A stretch of DNA of 64,000 bases from Anaerocolumna sp. AGMB13020 (GTDB lineage: Bacteria; Bacillota; Clostridia; Lachnospirales; Lachnospiraceae): NCBI RefSeq assembly GCF_033100115.1, contig NZ_CP136910.1, forward strand, positions 868,001 to 932,000, read 5' to 3'. A program made the position numbers and the translations under genes. The notes under the pieces are model-generated. The model did no database searches and was not told the origin of the DNA. It was given only the letters and a program-made list of their open reading frames with translations. Below are positions 53,424-63,898 of this stretch, piece after piece (within the stretch, counting starts at the first letter, position 1; every line of letters begins with the position of its first letter).

Positions 53424-53472
53424 AAAAGCATCTTTTCCTGTTTCTATATTAAACAGGGGAGATGCTTTTTTT
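53424..53472 (+). terminator. Terminator after the NADH:flavin oxidoreductase
   Basis: AAAAGCATC...CCTGTTT (53424-53443) pairs with AAACAGG...GATGCTTTT (53451-53469), followed by T residues to 53472. Confidence 0.85.
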
Positions 53473-53519
53473 CAGGGTCTATAGAAAATACCGCTGATGG
53501 CGGAGGAATGAGAGAATTC

Positions 53520-54206
53520 ATGAAGAAACCAGTTTTTTATACAGAATTATCTTATATACTAGGAATAATATTGCTTGCTTTTGGTACTGCCATTATGGAG
53601 AAAGCAAATTTGGGAGTTTCCATGGTTGTGGCTCCCGCTTACTTAGTATTTAAGAAATTATCACTTATCTATACTTTCTTTACCTTTGGCATGGCTGAAT
53701 ATATGTTGCAGGCAATACTACTCCTTTTTATGGTACTGCTGCTCCGGAAGTTCCGAGTATCGTATTTATTTTCTTTTCTTACTGCAGTTTATTATGGACT
53801 TGTACTGGATGTAAGCATGAGATTAATTGCCCGGTTGGATAGACTTACGCCTGTCATGGGGATTGTCTTCTTTTCTGGTGGTTTGCTGCTTTGCGCGGCA
53901 GGTGTTGCTTTTATGTTCCATACCTATATATCACCGGAAGTATATGAATTATTTGTTAAGAAGGTATCAGAAAAATATCATATAAAGCTGTCAACTTTTA
54001 AAACGATCTATGACTGTACCAGCTGCCTCATTGGTATATTACTTTCCTTTTTATTCTTCGGCCTGTTTGAATTCGAGGGTGTAAAAGCCGGAACTGTTAT
54101 CTGTGCTCTTATAAACGGCAAGCTTATTGGAATTATCAGCAATCTAATGGAAAAACATCTTGAGTTTAAGGATGCACTGCCTGCAAGGCGGTATTTCGAT
54201 TATTGA
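53520..54206 (+). CDS. YczE/YyaS/YitT-type membrane protein (DUF6198-like)
   Basis: The 228-residue protein has five or six membrane segments and the family start LSYILGIILLAFGTAIMEKANLGVSMVVAPAYL, then FSFLTAVYYGLVLDVSMRL. Function is unknown; relatives are integral membrane proteins seen near transport and sensing genes. GGAGG at 53502-53506 lies 13 bases before this ATG and only one base before an in-frame ATG at 53508, so the start is uncertain. It stands alone, convergent with the rnf operon. Confidence 0.78.
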   Translation: MKKPVFYTELSYILGIILLAFGTAIMEKANLGVSMVVAPAYLVFKKLSLIYTFFTFGMAEYMLQAILLLFMVLLLRKFRVSYLFSFLTAVYYGLVLDVSMRLIARLDRLTPVMGIVFFSGGLLLCAAGVAFMFHTYISPEVYELFVKKVSEKYHIKLSTFKTIYDCTSCLIGILLSFLFFGLFEFEGVKAGTVICALINGKLIGIISNLMEKHLEFKDALPARRYFDY

Positions 54207-54253
54207 TGGTCAGCCTCCATAAAGTAATGTGTGCTTAATGCTGTACAGCATAA

Positions 54254-54292
54254 CAAAGCTGCATGGTTATTGTTCATAATCATGCAGCTTTG
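54254..54292. terminator. Bidirectional terminator between yczE-like gene and rnfB
   Basis: CAAAGCTGCATG (54254-54265) and CATGCAGCTTTG (54281-54292) are perfect complements and lie between convergent genes. T-rich bases follow on both sides. Confidence 0.7.
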
Positions 54293-54325
54293 ATTGATTA
54301 ATGCTATACTTATTCAGAAATCTGA

Positions 54326-55165
54326 TTATTTGATACGAATCACTTTTACGGGGCACGCAGCTGCGCATTTTCCACAATTGGTACATTTACTGTAATCAAT
54401 CAATGCCAGATTATCTGTTACATGGATGGCATCAAACTCACACTGCTTTTCACAGAGCTTACAACCGATACACCCGATAGAACACGCTTCTTTTACATCT
54501 TTTCCTTTGTTTCTGGAATTGCAGGATACCTGAGTACCTGACTCATATGGAATGATATCAATCAGATTATTCGGACATTCCTTCCTGCACATACCACATG
54601 CAGTACATTTATCCTTATCGACAACAGCAATTCCATCCACTATATGCATGGCATCAAAAAGGCAAACCTTCACACAGGAACCAAAACCCATGCAACCATA
54701 ATTGCACTTCTTATCAGCATTGCCTGGCACTATAGAAGCTTTCTTACAATCCTTGATGCCGTAATAAATATAATTGAGTTTAACTTTATCACAAGTACCG
54801 GCACATTTTACAAAGGCTACTTCTTTATCCTTTACTTCTCCGGTTGTCCCCATAACCTCTGCAATCGCATTATAAGCTTCCTGATTGGCAACGGGGCAGA
54901 CATCAATCTTGGCATTTCCTTCTGCTATTGCCTTGGCACAGGCATCACAGCCTGCATAACCACACCCGCCGCAATTAGCCCCCGGCAGCAGTTCTCTGAC
55001 CTTTAGCTCCTTTTCATCAACTTCCACTTCAAATTTTTTTGCCGCAAAGCCCAAAAACAATCCAATGAGCAGTCCCGTTCCGCCTACAACAGCCGTGGCA
55101 GTTCCGATTAACCCAGGATCTACAGCCAGAATTCCGGCTGTACTTAACAGTACCTGTATATCCAT
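54326..55165 (-). CDS. rnfB: Rnf complex ferredoxin-type subunit B
   Basis: The 279-residue protein has a membrane anchor (about 20-42), the 4Fe-4S motif LLPGANCGGCGYAGCDAC (Cys65, Cys68, Cys73 and a later Cys) and a C-terminal set of ferredoxin domains with several CxxCxxCxxxCP motifs (KCTACGMCRKECP; KCTNCGKCAAACP). RnfB is the likely entry point for electrons from reduced ferredoxin. It is the last gene of rnfCDGEAB. AGGAG stands before the ATG. Confidence 0.95.
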   Translation of the reverse strand: MDIQVLLSTAGILAVDPGLIGTATAVVGGTGLLIGLFLGFAAKKFEVEVDEKELKVRELLPGANCGGCGYAGCDACAKAIAEGNAKIDVCPVANQEAYNAIAEVMGTTGEVKDKEVAFVKCAGTCDKVKLNYIYYGIKDCKKASIVPGNADKKCNYGCMGFGSCVKVCLFDAMHIVDGIAVVDKDKCTACGMCRKECPNNLIDIIPYESGTQVSCNSRNKGKDVKEACSIGCIGCKLCEKQCEFDAIHVTDNLALIDYSKCTNCGKCAAACPVKVIRIK

Positions 55166-55179
55166 CTAAAACCCCTCCT

Positions 55180-55755
55180 TTATATGATTCCGGCAAACCC
55201 AAGAAATGCAATCGCCATAAGGCCGGCAGCAATCAAAACAATTGGATAGCCTTGAAATGCCTTGGGTATATCATTATGCTGGATTCGTTCACGTACCCCC
55301 GCCATCATTACGATTATTACTGTAAAACCAACTGCTGTTCCAAAACCACTGACAATACTGGTAATGAAATCATACTCTTCCTGTACATTAATCAAAGTGA
55401 TACCAAGAACCGCACAGTTGGTCGTTATAAGGGGGAGATATACTCCAAGTGAATTATAAAGGGAAGGACTATGCTTTTTCAGCACCATTTCTACAAACTG
55501 CACCAGGCAGGCTATCAGCAGAATAAAAACAATAGTTTTTAAGTATTCCAGTCCTAAAGGTTTAAGGATAAAACCGTATACAAGGCTGCAAAGAGCAGAG
55601 GATAAAGTGATGACGAATATGATAGCCGCTCCCATTCCTGCTGCTGTTCCGGTTTTTTTTGAAACTCCTAAAAAAGGACACAGTCCAAGGAATTGACTTA
55701 GTACTACGTTATTTACAAATGCTGCCGCTATTAAAACTAAGACTAACTGAACCAT
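55180..55755 (-). CDS. rnfA: Rnf complex membrane subunit A
   Basis: This 191-residue membrane protein has about six helices and the RnfA/NqrE patterns VNNVVLSQFLGLCPFLGVSKK and TNCAVLGITLINVQEEYDF. In the Rnf complex RnfA and RnfE form the core that holds an iron-sulfur centre through conserved Cys residues, here CPF and NCAVLG. It overlaps or abuts rnfE (stop and start share the base at 55755) and precedes rnfB by 14 bases. Confidence 0.95.
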   Translation of the reverse strand: MVQLVLVLIAAAFVNNVVLSQFLGLCPFLGVSKKTGTAAGMGAAIIFVITLSSALCSLVYGFILKPLGLEYLKTIVFILLIACLVQFVEMVLKKHSPSLYNSLGVYLPLITTNCAVLGITLINVQEEYDFITSIVSGFGTAVGFTVIIVMMAGVRERIQHNDIPKAFQGYPIVLIAAGLMAIAFLGFAGII

Positions 55756-56507
55756 TACTTCTTCTCCTTTCCACCATTGTCATCTGTATTTTTATCGGTT
55801 TGTATTATATTCTCTCTACTATTAGTTCCAGCATAGCAATGGCTTCCGCTGCAGCCTGTACAACTGCTGCCACAGGAAAGATTTGAGCTTGAAGCAGAAC
55901 CATTAGTTGCAGAGGGCAACTTAAATTTATTCTGTAAGGCCGTCAGGATAGACAGAACAAAGAATGCCCCCGGTGCCATTACAAAGATAGATATAGGTTT
56001 AAAAGAAGAGGGAGTTACCTGCAAACCAAAGAATGTACCTGCTCCCAATAATTCACGTATACTTCCTATCACTGTTAGCGCAAGGGCAAAACCAAGCCCC
56101 ATGCCGATTCCGTCAAAAAGTGACAATCCTACAGAGTTTTTTCCTGCATAGGCTTCCGCCCTTCCCATAATAATGCAGTTTACCACAATCAATGGGATAT
56201 AAATTCCTAGTTTATCATTCAAAACCGGAATATAGGCCTTAAGAATCATCTCAACAATCGTCACCATGGTAGCAATAACTACGATATAAGCCGGTATTCT
56301 GACCTTATCCGGTATTACTTTTCGAAGTACTGAAATAAGTAAATTAGAAAACATTAATACAACTGTTGTTGTAAGGCCCATATACAAGCCATTTGTTCCG
56401 GAAGTTGTTACAGCAAGGGTAGGGCACATACCAAGCATCATAATAAAGGTAGGATTTTCTTTTATAATACCGTTGATTAATCGTTCTGTGTATCTATTCT
56501 GTTTCAT
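55755..56507 (-). CDS. rnfE: Rnf complex membrane subunit E with Cys-rich tail
   Basis: This 250-residue protein has the RnfE core of about 200 residues (ENPTFIMMLGMCPTLAVT; NCIIMGRAEAYAGKN) and six membrane segments. After residue 200 an extra tail contains Cys212, Cys216, Cys219 and Cys224 with His223 in a Ser/Gly-rich run, then a charged end. The core Cys residues in GMCPT and NCIIMG are the conserved iron-sulfur ligands. The tail is not normal for the family and could bind metal. It overlaps rnfG by four bases. Confidence 0.93.
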   Translation of the reverse strand: MKQNRYTERLINGIIKENPTFIMMLGMCPTLAVTTSGTNGLYMGLTTTVVLMFSNLLISVLRKVIPDKVRIPAYIVVIATMVTIVEMILKAYIPVLNDKLGIYIPLIVVNCIIMGRAEAYAGKNSVGLSLFDGIGMGLGFALALTVIGSIRELLGAGTFFGLQVTPSSFKPISIFVMAPGAFFVLSILTALQNKFKLPSATNGSASSSNLSCGSSCTGCSGSHCYAGTNSRENIIQTDKNTDDNGGKEKK

Positions 56508-57130
56508 TGACCGGCACCTCCTATAACATACTCATTTAAATACCCTATTCCGGCATTTACCGCTTCAATAATACCATTGGAAGAAATTGTTGCACCTGAT
56601 ATGGCATCAACCAGGGTTCCATCACCTTCCTCAAAGGAAAAATGCTCTCCCGTCTTTCCGATATATTGTGTCCGGTATTCATTTTTCAGTTTATCAACAC
56701 TTTTAGATTCATTGAAGGAGAGATACTCAAAACCGGTAATCTCATACTCAAGGCTATAACCGATAACCATTGAGATGGGAGGATTATAGCCGCCCTTCGT
56801 TGTAACTGCTATGATGTAACCAATGATATTACCATTGGAATCTATGGCCTTGCCGATTTCATTCACTTTAACCTTGCGGTAGGAGGAATCTAGCAGGCTT
56901 AAGTCCGCAGCGGCTGCAGCTTGTGTAAGTTCATCATCAGGAATGATTTCATTTGCAGCTGTATAAACCTTGGAATATGCCTCCTGTTTTTTCTCAAGCT
57001 GTCTTACAGCTATGGGACCTTTTGTCACCTCATTGGTATATGCTAGAGATAGTCCTGCTATCAAAGTAATCACAAATAAAACGAGGGCATCTTTAAACAA
57101 TGAGGAACGTTTTTTTTGCTTATTTTCCAC
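56504..57130 (-). CDS. rnfG: Rnf complex FMN-binding subunit G
   Basis: The 208-residue protein has one N-terminal membrane segment and an extracytoplasmic FMN domain ending in DAISGATISSNG, where Thr181 is the covalent FMN attachment site. The start is a GTG at 57130 with AAAGGAG ten bases before it; it overlaps the rnfD stop by 11 bases. A TTG at 57151 opens a longer but less supported frame. It works with RnfD to move electrons through the complex. Confidence 0.93.
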   Translation of the reverse strand: MENKQKKRSSLFKDALVLFVITLIAGLSLAYTNEVTKGPIAVRQLEKKQEAYSKVYTAANEIIPDDELTQAAAAADLSLLDSSYRKVKVNEIGKAIDSNGNIIGYIIAVTTKGGYNPPISMVIGYSLEYEITGFEYLSFNESKSVDKLKNEYRTQYIGKTGEHFSFEEGDGTLVDAISGATISSNGIIEAVNAGIGYLNEYVIGGAGQ

Positions 57131-58115
57131 TAACAGCACGCTCCTTTCCAAAAGGTGTAGGTATCGTAACCTTTTCTATCAAAGGTACAAGGATGTTGCC
57201 AAGCAGGATGGCGTAAGAAACACCTTCCGGACTTTTTCCAAAAATACGGAATATTCCTGTTAATACACCTAATAGTACTCCAAACAAAATCTGCCCTTTT
57301 GGTGTTGTCGGGCTTGTTACATAATCGGTTGCCATAAAGAATGCTCCTAATAACAGACCACCACCAAGAATTTGCCCCGTTAAATAATTCATATCGGCTC
57401 CTTCTCCTGAAAATAAGAGAAGGAAGACAACCACTGTAAGAATATATATGACAGGAATCCTATAAGATATTACCTTTCTGAATATCAGATACAGTCCGCC
57501 AAGGATAATGGCCAGAGCGCTGGTTTCACCAATACTTCCCCCTACCGAACCAATTAATTTTTCTAATAGATTAATACTTTCACCGGATTTTAACATTTGT
57601 AAAGGTGTTGCCCCTGAAACTCCATCTGCAACTATGGCTCCATGCAATATGTAATCTGTAACTTTTGGGGAACTGATCTGCTTTACAGCAAAATCAGCCA
57701 TGTTGTCAGAAAAGCTGATTAGCAGAAAAGCTCTGGCTGCAAGAGCCGGGTTCATAAAATTCTGTCCCAATCCTCCGAATACCATCTTAACGACTACAAT
57801 TGCAAATATTCCGCCTAAAGCTGCCATCCAAAGTGGCAAACCTACCGGAAGGTTAAAGGCTAACAATAGACCAGTAACCACAGCACTGAAATCACTGGTA
57901 GTTACCGGCTTTTTCATAGCTCTGCAATAGATATATTCTGTCAAAAGACAGACAGTAACAGTTGTTATCAGAATAAGTAATGCGTTTAATCCGAAATTAT
58001 AAATGCCAAATAAACTTGCAGGCATAAGTGCAATAACTACATCCCGCATAATATGCTTTGTTGTAATAGGGCTTCTTGTATGAGGTGCCGCAGATACATG
58101 AAATAAATCGCTCAC
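57120..58115 (-). CDS. rnfD: Rnf complex membrane subunit D
   Basis: This 331-residue protein has about nine membrane helices, the RnfD/NqrB pattern GGLGQNFMNPALAARAFLL, and GVSGATPLQM, in which Thr170 is the expected covalent FMN site. The start is GTG at 58115 with AAGGA eight bases before it. RnfD forms part of the ion-translocating core; whether the ion is Na+ or H+ cannot be told here. It follows rnfC after 116 non-coding bases. Confidence 0.95.
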   Translation of the reverse strand: MSDLFHVSAAPHTRSPITTKHIMRDVVIALMPASLFGIYNFGLNALLILITTVTVCLLTEYIYCRAMKKPVTTSDFSAVVTGLLLAFNLPVGLPLWMAALGGIFAIVVVKMVFGGLGQNFMNPALAARAFLLISFSDNMADFAVKQISSPKVTDYILHGAIVADGVSGATPLQMLKSGESINLLEKLIGSVGGSIGETSALAIILGGLYLIFRKVISYRIPVIYILTVVVFLLLFSGEGADMNYLTGQILGGGLLLGAFFMATDYVTSPTTPKGQILFGVLLGVLTGIFRIFGKSPEGVSYAILLGNILVPLIEKVTIPTPFGKERAVSGK

Positions 58116-58231
58116 TTTTAAATCCTTAAATCACAGGTTCTCCTGTGATATAGCCACTACCTAATAAGTGAAAGAATACTTTCGTGGCATCCTTTCGTAA
58201 CTATTTTTTCTTTCACTCTGAGGTCCTAAAC

Positions 58232-59548
58232 TTAGGCTCTCTTGCGTTTATCCAGTACTTCCTTTTTCGTCTGTATAATTGCATGGGTCAGTCCTCTTCT
58301 TGCCGGACATATATAGGAACAGCAACCGCAGGCACAACACTCCAATCCGTTATACTTAAGATATTCCTCTTCATCCGAACGCATAGCAGCTTCTGCGATT
58401 TTATAAGGCATCAGCTGCAAGGGACATTTAGTGATACAACGACCGCATCGAATGCAGGCAGATTCCTCCACCGCTGCCTCATCTTTTAAAAATCCAAGCA
58501 AAGAGGAAGTTGTTTTTGTAACCGGTATATCGAGATTAAAGAGCGGAACACCCATCATAGGTCCTCCCAAAATTACCTTTTCTGGTTGGGCGCTGAAGCC
58601 CCCTGCTGCCTCCAAAACCTCCACATAACTGGTTCCTGTTCTGACTCTTAGATTTACCGGGGTATTCACTGCATCTCCCGATACGGTTATTATCTTTTCA
58701 ATAAGGGGTATCTGCCTTGCAACAGCATTATATACAGATATTATGGTGTATACATTATCTACAATACAACCTACATCAGCTGGTAGCTTTTTTGAATTCA
58801 ATTTTCTTCCTGTTACGGAGTAAATTAAATGACGTTCACCGCCCTGCGGATATTTTGTGGCTAAACTCCTGACCTCTATATTATTTTCCTTTGCAGCCAG
58901 CTCCGTTAATATTCTGATAGCCTCCGGTTTGTTATCTTCGATGGCTATTATTCCTTGAGCCTTATTATATAGTTTCAAAAGTATTTGCAGCCCATTGATT
59001 ATTTTTTCCGGTTCCTCTAACATCAGACGGTAATCTGAGGTCAGATAAGGCTCACACTCCGCACCGTTTACTATCAGATAATCAATTTTAGTTTCCTCTG
59101 CACTTAACTTTACATGTGTCGGAAAACCTGCTCCTCCCAATCCGACGATTCCAGCTGCTTTAATCTGATTTCTGATCTCTTCTTTTGAGAGTTTTTCATA
59201 ATCCTGTTCCACGCCAAAATTTTCAACTGATGTATATGTATGATCATTCTCCACAATAACAGCTTCATCAAATCTTCCAGCGGAAGTCAATCGCTTTTCA
59301 ATGGCTTTTACAGTACCTGAAACCGAGCTGATTACATTGGCCGAAACAAATCCTGGGGCTTCACCTAAAATCTGCCCAACCAGTACTTTATCACCTTTGG
59401 CCACTATCGGTTTGGCCGGAGCTCCTATATGCTGTGCCATGGGAAACACCAACTCCCCTTTGGTTGCATGAACTGTTATGGGTTTATCCATTGTGAAAGC
59501 TTTGCCGTCATAGGGATGGATTCCGCCCAAAAATGATTTTTTGCCCAT
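58232..59548 (-). CDS. rnfC: Rnf complex NADH-binding subunit C
   Basis: The 438-residue protein starts with the RnfC N-terminal domain (GGIHPYDGKAFTMDKPI), has the NAD/FMN-binding core GLGGAGFPTHVKL and VNGAECEPYLTSDYRLM, and ends with two 4Fe-4S motifs, CIRCGRCITKCPLQL and CCACGCCSYICPAR. It is the cytoplasmic subunit that meets NAD+. It is the first gene of the operon, and an extended -10 lies upstream. Confidence 0.95.
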   Translation of the reverse strand: MGKKSFLGGIHPYDGKAFTMDKPITVHATKGELVFPMAQHIGAPAKPIVAKGDKVLVGQILGEAPGFVSANVISSVSGTVKAIEKRLTSAGRFDEAVIVENDHTYTSVENFGVEQDYEKLSKEEIRNQIKAAGIVGLGGAGFPTHVKLSAEETKIDYLIVNGAECEPYLTSDYRLMLEEPEKIINGLQILLKLYNKAQGIIAIEDNKPEAIRILTELAAKENNIEVRSLATKYPQGGERHLIYSVTGRKLNSKKLPADVGCIVDNVYTIISVYNAVARQIPLIEKIITVSGDAVNTPVNLRVRTGTSYVEVLEAAGGFSAQPEKVILGGPMMGVPLFNLDIPVTKTTSSLLGFLKDEAAVEESACIRCGRCITKCPLQLMPYKIAEAAMRSDEEEYLKYNGLECCACGCCSYICPARRGLTHAIIQTKKEVLDKRKRA

Positions 59549-59997
59549 ATTAGTATTCCCTCTTTCTCATTATGATTTGAATCATGTTAAAATAAAAACG
59601 AAGTTGTTCATTTTTAGCATACAATTTTAATTATAGCACAAAATGTTCAATTTTTACAGTCTTTTAGAGTAAATTTTATAAAAATAAGTCAACTAACTTT
59701 TACTTAAATATCTTAAATTTGAATGCCTTGAGAATTAGAGGATTAATAATGAATACTTATTATATTCCTCTGATTTTCTGACCTCTAAAATAATGTCACT
59801 ACCACATATTCGATAATAATATTACTATTTTTTCCATCCACAAAGCTTTTAGTCTTGTTATTCCTTTAACAAAATATTTATTGTACGATTCTGTAAACTT
59901 TAATTAAATTGCGTATACAGTTTGCCAAAAGTCATAACTTCTTTAAATCTTGGCTTTCATATTAAACAGGCTTATATATCAATCTCTAATTTAAAAA
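59549..59997. other. Intergenic region upstream of rnfC
   Basis: This strongly AT-rich stretch of about 450 bases holds the rnf promoter near its left end and shows no ORF with a ribosome binding site. Confidence 0.4.
59630..59638 (-). promoter_or_regulatory. Extended -10 of the rnf operon
   Basis: On the minus strand TGCTATAAT reads from 59638 to 59630, an extended -10 box about 80 bases before the rnfC start. The -35 is weak. Confidence 0.45.
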
Positions 59998-60035
59998 AGA
60001 TGTCTCAAAACCATGAATCCTGTTTTGAAACATCT
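59998..60035 (-). terminator. Terminator of the V-ATPase operon
   Basis: AGATGTCTCAAAAC (59998-60011) pairs with GTTTTGAAACATCT (60022-60035) with one mismatch. On the minus strand it comes eight bases after the atpD stop and is followed by TTTTTT. Confidence 0.85.
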
Positions 60036-60042
60036 CTTTCTG

Positions 60043-60684
60043 TTATTCTACGGCTGCCTGGGATTTTATTTTATTTTTTACTTTAATAAGTCTAACCAGA
60101 TTACCTCGTTCATTTTCATCCAGCTTCATCTGAATATATCGGATACTCTCTTTAAGCTGTGGAATTGTCATAAATTCAAGGGCATTTACCCTTCTTCGAA
60201 TTTTCTCAATCTCGTTTGCTAATAATTCACAAGCTTTTTCCATTTCTGCAAGCTTTATAATTTCTTCCATCATGGAATGACATTTACGTATGGAGACATC
60301 AAGCTCACTGCTGGTATAAGAGAAGCTGTAAGGATAATGAATATCTTCCTTTGCCAGTGTATAATCAAAGGCAGGAACTCGAACACCCATTATGGATTTT
60401 TCAGATGCTTTTAAAGCTGCCATACTCCCGGAAGCCATTAAAGCTTCTTCCAGAAATTCCGGAGAGATTTCTGCTCCTACAAGAGAAAAATCCTGATATA
60501 AACCTGTAAATTGCTTTGTGAGTACTAACCGTAGTCTCCTGCTCTCATTTAAAAGTTCAATAAAACGGTGCACAAGTTCATCCTGTTTACCTTTCAGCAG
60601 CTCATGTCCCTGTTTTGCCGTCGTAAGTTTCGACCTAAGTTCCGCTAACTCCATCCGGTTCGGATTCACATTCAATCTTTCCAT
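60043..60684 (-). CDS. atpD: V/A-type ATP synthase subunit D
   Basis: The 213-residue protein starts with the NPNRMELAELRSKLTTAKQGHELLKGKQDEL pattern of the V-type central stalk subunit and is helical throughout, forming the rotor coiled coil. It is the last gene of F-A-B-D, 45 bases after subunit B. AGAGGTG precedes the ATG. Confidence 0.95.
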   Translation of the reverse strand: MERLNVNPNRMELAELRSKLTTAKQGHELLKGKQDELVHRFIELLNESRRLRLVLTKQFTGLYQDFSLVGAEISPEFLEEALMASGSMAALKASEKSIMGVRVPAFDYTLAKEDIHYPYSFSYTSSELDVSIRKCHSMMEEIIKLAEMEKACELLANEIEKIRRRVNALEFMTIPQLKESIRYIQMKLDENERGNLVRLIKVKNKIKSQAAVE

Positions 60685-60729
60685 GCCTGCTACACCTCTT
60701 TCTTATCTGCTTTCTCCGCTTTTGTTCTC

Positions 60730-62106
60730 TTAAGAATTTCCGGGTAGGTACTTCTCAATGAACTTTTCTTTTACACGTTTCAGTTCAGATTTCGGAAGCA
60801 TGGATAACAATTCCCAACCAATATCAAGTGTTTCCTCGATGCTCCTGTTAACGCTGAATCCTTGCGCCACATATTTGCTTTCAAAGGCATCTGCAAATTT
60901 AGCATATATCTTATCGGTATCGGACAGGGAGGATTCACCAAGAATTGCCGAGAGCTCCCTGGCTTTCTTTCCCTGCGCATATGCGGAAAATAACTGATTC
61001 ATGGTATCCGCATGATCTTCACGGGTCTTATCTGCTCCGATTCCTTTATCCTTTAATCGAGACAGGGATGGCAGAACATCTACCGGCGGCCAAATGTTTT
61101 TTCGATACAATTCACGATTAAGTATTATCTGGCCTTCCGTAATGTATCCTGTCAGGTCTGGTATAGGATGAGTCTTATCATCTTCTGGCATGGTCAATAC
61201 CGGTATCTGAGTGATGGAACCCTTTCTGCCCTTGATCTTACCAGCGCGTTCATATAGATTTGCAAGATCTGTATACATATATCCGGGGTATCCGCGCCTT
61301 CCGGGTACCTCCTTTCTGGCCGCCCCTACCTCACGAAGAGCTTCACAGTAATTCGTAATATCTGTCATGATAACCAGCACATGCATATCCTTCTCAAAAG
61401 CAAGATACTCTGCCATGGTAAGTGCCATTCGTGGCGTTGAAAGACGTTCAATAGCAGGATGATCGGCAAGGTTTACGAACATAACCGTTCGCTGAAGAGC
61501 ACCGGTATTCTTGAAATCCTGAATAAAATATTCCGCTTCTTCAAACGTTATACCGATGGCGGCGAAAACTACAGCAAAATTTGTATCATTCCCTCTAACC
61601 TTAGCCTGTCTTGCTATCTGTGCTGCCAATTCCTTATGAGGAAGTCCGGAAGCTGAGAACACAGGAAGCTTTTGCCCCCTAACCATTGTATTTAAGCCGT
61701 CAATTGAGGATATTCCTGTCTGAATAAACTCAGAAGGGTAGTCTCTGGCTACAGGGTTGATTACAACTCCATTGATGTCCATGTACTTATCGGGATGTAT
61801 CTTAGGTCCATCATCAATGGGCCTTCCCATTCCATCGTAAATACGTCCAAGCATATCCATGGATACACCAAGCACCTGTGGTTTCTCCAGAAAACGTACG
61901 GAGCTCTCTTCCATTAGAATTCCGTCTGCTCTTTCAAAGAGCTGAACCACAGCACTTTTTTCATTAATTTCCAGAACACGTCCCTGTCTGATTTCTCCGC
62001 TTTGCGTCCTAACCTCAACCATCTCATCATAACGGACATTTTCAACCTTCTCTACTACCATAAGAGGCCCAACAATTTCCGATATGGTACGATATTCTTT
62101 TATCAT
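60730..62106 (-). CDS. atpB: V/A-type ATP synthase subunit B
   Basis: This 458-residue regulatory subunit has [16 protein letters not shown] in place of the catalytic P-loop, and [21 protein letters not shown] and [14 protein letters not shown] blocks. It pairs with subunit A in the catalytic head and does not itself hydrolyse ATP. Its start overlaps the subunit A stop by four bases (ATGA). Confidence 0.95.
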   Translation of the reverse strand: MIKEYRTISEIVGPLMVVEKVENVRYDEMVEVRTQSGEIRQGRVLEINEKSAVVQLFERADGILMEESSVRFLEKPQVLGVSMDMLGRIYDGMGRPIDDGPKIHPDKYMDINGVVINPVARDYPSEFIQTGISSIDGLNTMVRGQKLPVFSASGLPHKELAAQIARQAKVRGNDTNFAVVFAAIGITFEEAEYFIQDFKNTGALQRTVMFVNLADHPAIERLSTPRMALTMAEYLAFEKDMHVLVIMTDITNYCEALREVGAARKEVPGRRGYPGYMYTDLANLYERAGKIKGRKGSITQIPVLTMPEDDKTHPIPDLTGYITEGQIILNRELYRKNIWPPVDVLPSLSRLKDKGIGADKTREDHADTMNQLFSAYAQGKKARELSAILGESSLSDTDKIYAKFADAFESKYVAQGFSVNRSIEETLDIGWELLSMLPKSELKRVKEKFIEKYLPGNS

Positions 62107-63875
62107 TTCCTGCCACCTCTTTCGTTGATAAGGTTATCCATCTCCAAGTTGATTTGATTCTTGAGTTTCAGAAATTTTTCTGGTTTGCTCTCTGGAATTT
62201 CCTTCATACGTCCCAATTTTTCCCTTACCGGAAGTTTCAATATTTCTTTCAGATAAACCCCTGCACTCAATGCCTCCTTTGACAGCTTATAGAACTCAAG
62301 GATTGTCTGAAGCATCTTAAATTGCTTGTCGAGAGTAGTATATGCATCTTCTTCAACAAATGCGTTCTGTTGAAGGAAATCTTCTCTAAGGGATTTTGCA
62401 ACCTCTAGCTTTAACTGATCTTCCTGGGAAAGTGAATCATATCCAACCAGTCTTACAATATCATTCAGCCGGCTTTCTTCCTGCAACAGAGCAAGGGCTG
62501 CCATCTGGCATCTTGAATAGTCAGTGTCAACATTTGCATTCAACCAGTCAGTGAGTCCGGAAGTATATAAACTGTAAGAAGAAAGCCAGTTAATAGCAGG
62601 AAAATGCCTCGCATAAGCAAGTGATGCATCTAGTCCCCAGAATACCTTAACAATACGAAGGGTGGCCTGGGTAACCGGTTCCGAGAGGTCACCGCCGGGA
62701 GGAGAAACCGCTGCGATAACTGTCAGTGTTCCTGTTCTCTTATCCTGTCCCAGACATACAACTTCCCCGGCTCTTTCATAAAACTCTGCCAACCGGGAGC
62801 CTAGATAAGCTGGATAACCTTCTTCACCTGGCATCTCTTCCAGTCGCCCGGACATTTCCCTTAAGGCTTCTGCCCATCTGGAAGATGAATCTGCCATCAG
62901 CGCTACGGAGAATCCCATATCTCTGTAATACTCAGCTATTGTTATACCGGTATAGATGGATGCCTCTCTTGCCGCAACAGGCATATTAGAGGTATTTGCA
63001 ATTAACACGGTACGTTTCATGAGGGATTCTCCGGTTTTCGGATCAATCAGCTCTGGGAACTCATTTAATACATCCGTCATTTCATTACCGCGCTCACCGC
63101 ATCCTACATATACAACAATATCAACATCTGCCCATTTTGCAATCTGATGCTGAACTACAGTCTTTCCGCTTCCGAAGGGACCGGGTACGCAAGCTGTTCC
63201 TCCTTTTGCTACCGGAAAGAAGGTGTCAATAACCCTCTGTCCGCTTACCAAAGGCCTCTCCGGCATCATTTTCCGGGCAACCGGGCGTCCTCGGCGAACG
63301 GGCCATCTCTGAAGCATGCAGACATTGATGGTGGAACCGTCTTCCTTTTCAACCACTGCAACAGTTTCTTCGATCGTAAATTCACCTGCTGCAATGCTCT
63401 TTATGATACCTGCGATACCTTTTGGTATCATAATCTTATGTTGAATAATATTATTTTCCTGAACCAAACCTATAATATCTCCCTGGCGCACCTGATCTCC
63501 AATTGCAGCCACAGGTTCAAAGTTCCATTTCTTCGTTTTGTTTAGTGAATCTACATGCACACCTCGATTAATAAAATCTCCGGACTTTTCAAGAATTTTA
63601 TCCAATGGTCTTTGAATTCCGTCAAACATGGATTCAAGTAATCCAGGCCCAAGTTCAACACTTAAGGGCTCACCCTCACCATACACTGACTCTCCCGGTC
63701 CTAACATAGAGGTCTCTTCGTACACCTGAATGGAAGCTCTGTCTCCACGCATTTCAATGATCTCACCAATCAAATGTTTCTCGGAAACAGTTACCATATC
63801 ATATATTTTAGCAGTATTCATACCTTTGGCTATGACCAAAGGGCCCGCAACACTTGTAACTGTGCCTAATCTCAA
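62103..63875 (-). CDS. atpA: V/A-type ATP synthase catalytic subunit A
   Basis: The 590-residue protein carries the Walker A motif GPFGSGKTV, the arm [42 protein letters not shown], and [14 protein letters not shown], all typical of V/A-type catalytic subunits. The start is TTG at 63875 with GAGGAG before it. It works with the Rnf ion gradient encoded next to it. It is preceded by subunit F, 23 bases upstream. Confidence 0.95.
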   Translation of the reverse strand: MRLGTVTSVAGPLVIAKGMNTAKIYDMVTVSEKHLIGEIIEMRGDRASIQVYEETSMLGPGESVYGEGEPLSVELGPGLLESMFDGIQRPLDKILEKSGDFINRGVHVDSLNKTKKWNFEPVAAIGDQVRQGDIIGLVQENNIIQHKIMIPKGIAGIIKSIAAGEFTIEETVAVVEKEDGSTINVCMLQRWPVRRGRPVARKMMPERPLVSGQRVIDTFFPVAKGGTACVPGPFGSGKTVVQHQIAKWADVDIVVYVGCGERGNEMTDVLNEFPELIDPKTGESLMKRTVLIANTSNMPVAAREASIYTGITIAEYYRDMGFSVALMADSSSRWAEALREMSGRLEEMPGEEGYPAYLGSRLAEFYERAGEVVCLGQDKRTGTLTVIAAVSPPGGDLSEPVTQATLRIVKVFWGLDASLAYARHFPAINWLSSYSLYTSGLTDWLNANVDTDYSRCQMAALALLQEESRLNDIVRLVGYDSLSQEDQLKLEVAKSLREDFLQQNAFVEEDAYTTLDKQFKMLQTILEFYKLSKEALSAGVYLKEILKLPVREKLGRMKEIPESKPEKFLKLKNQINLEMDNLINERGGRK

Positions 63876-63898
63876 ATTGTACCGCTCCTCTCTCTATC

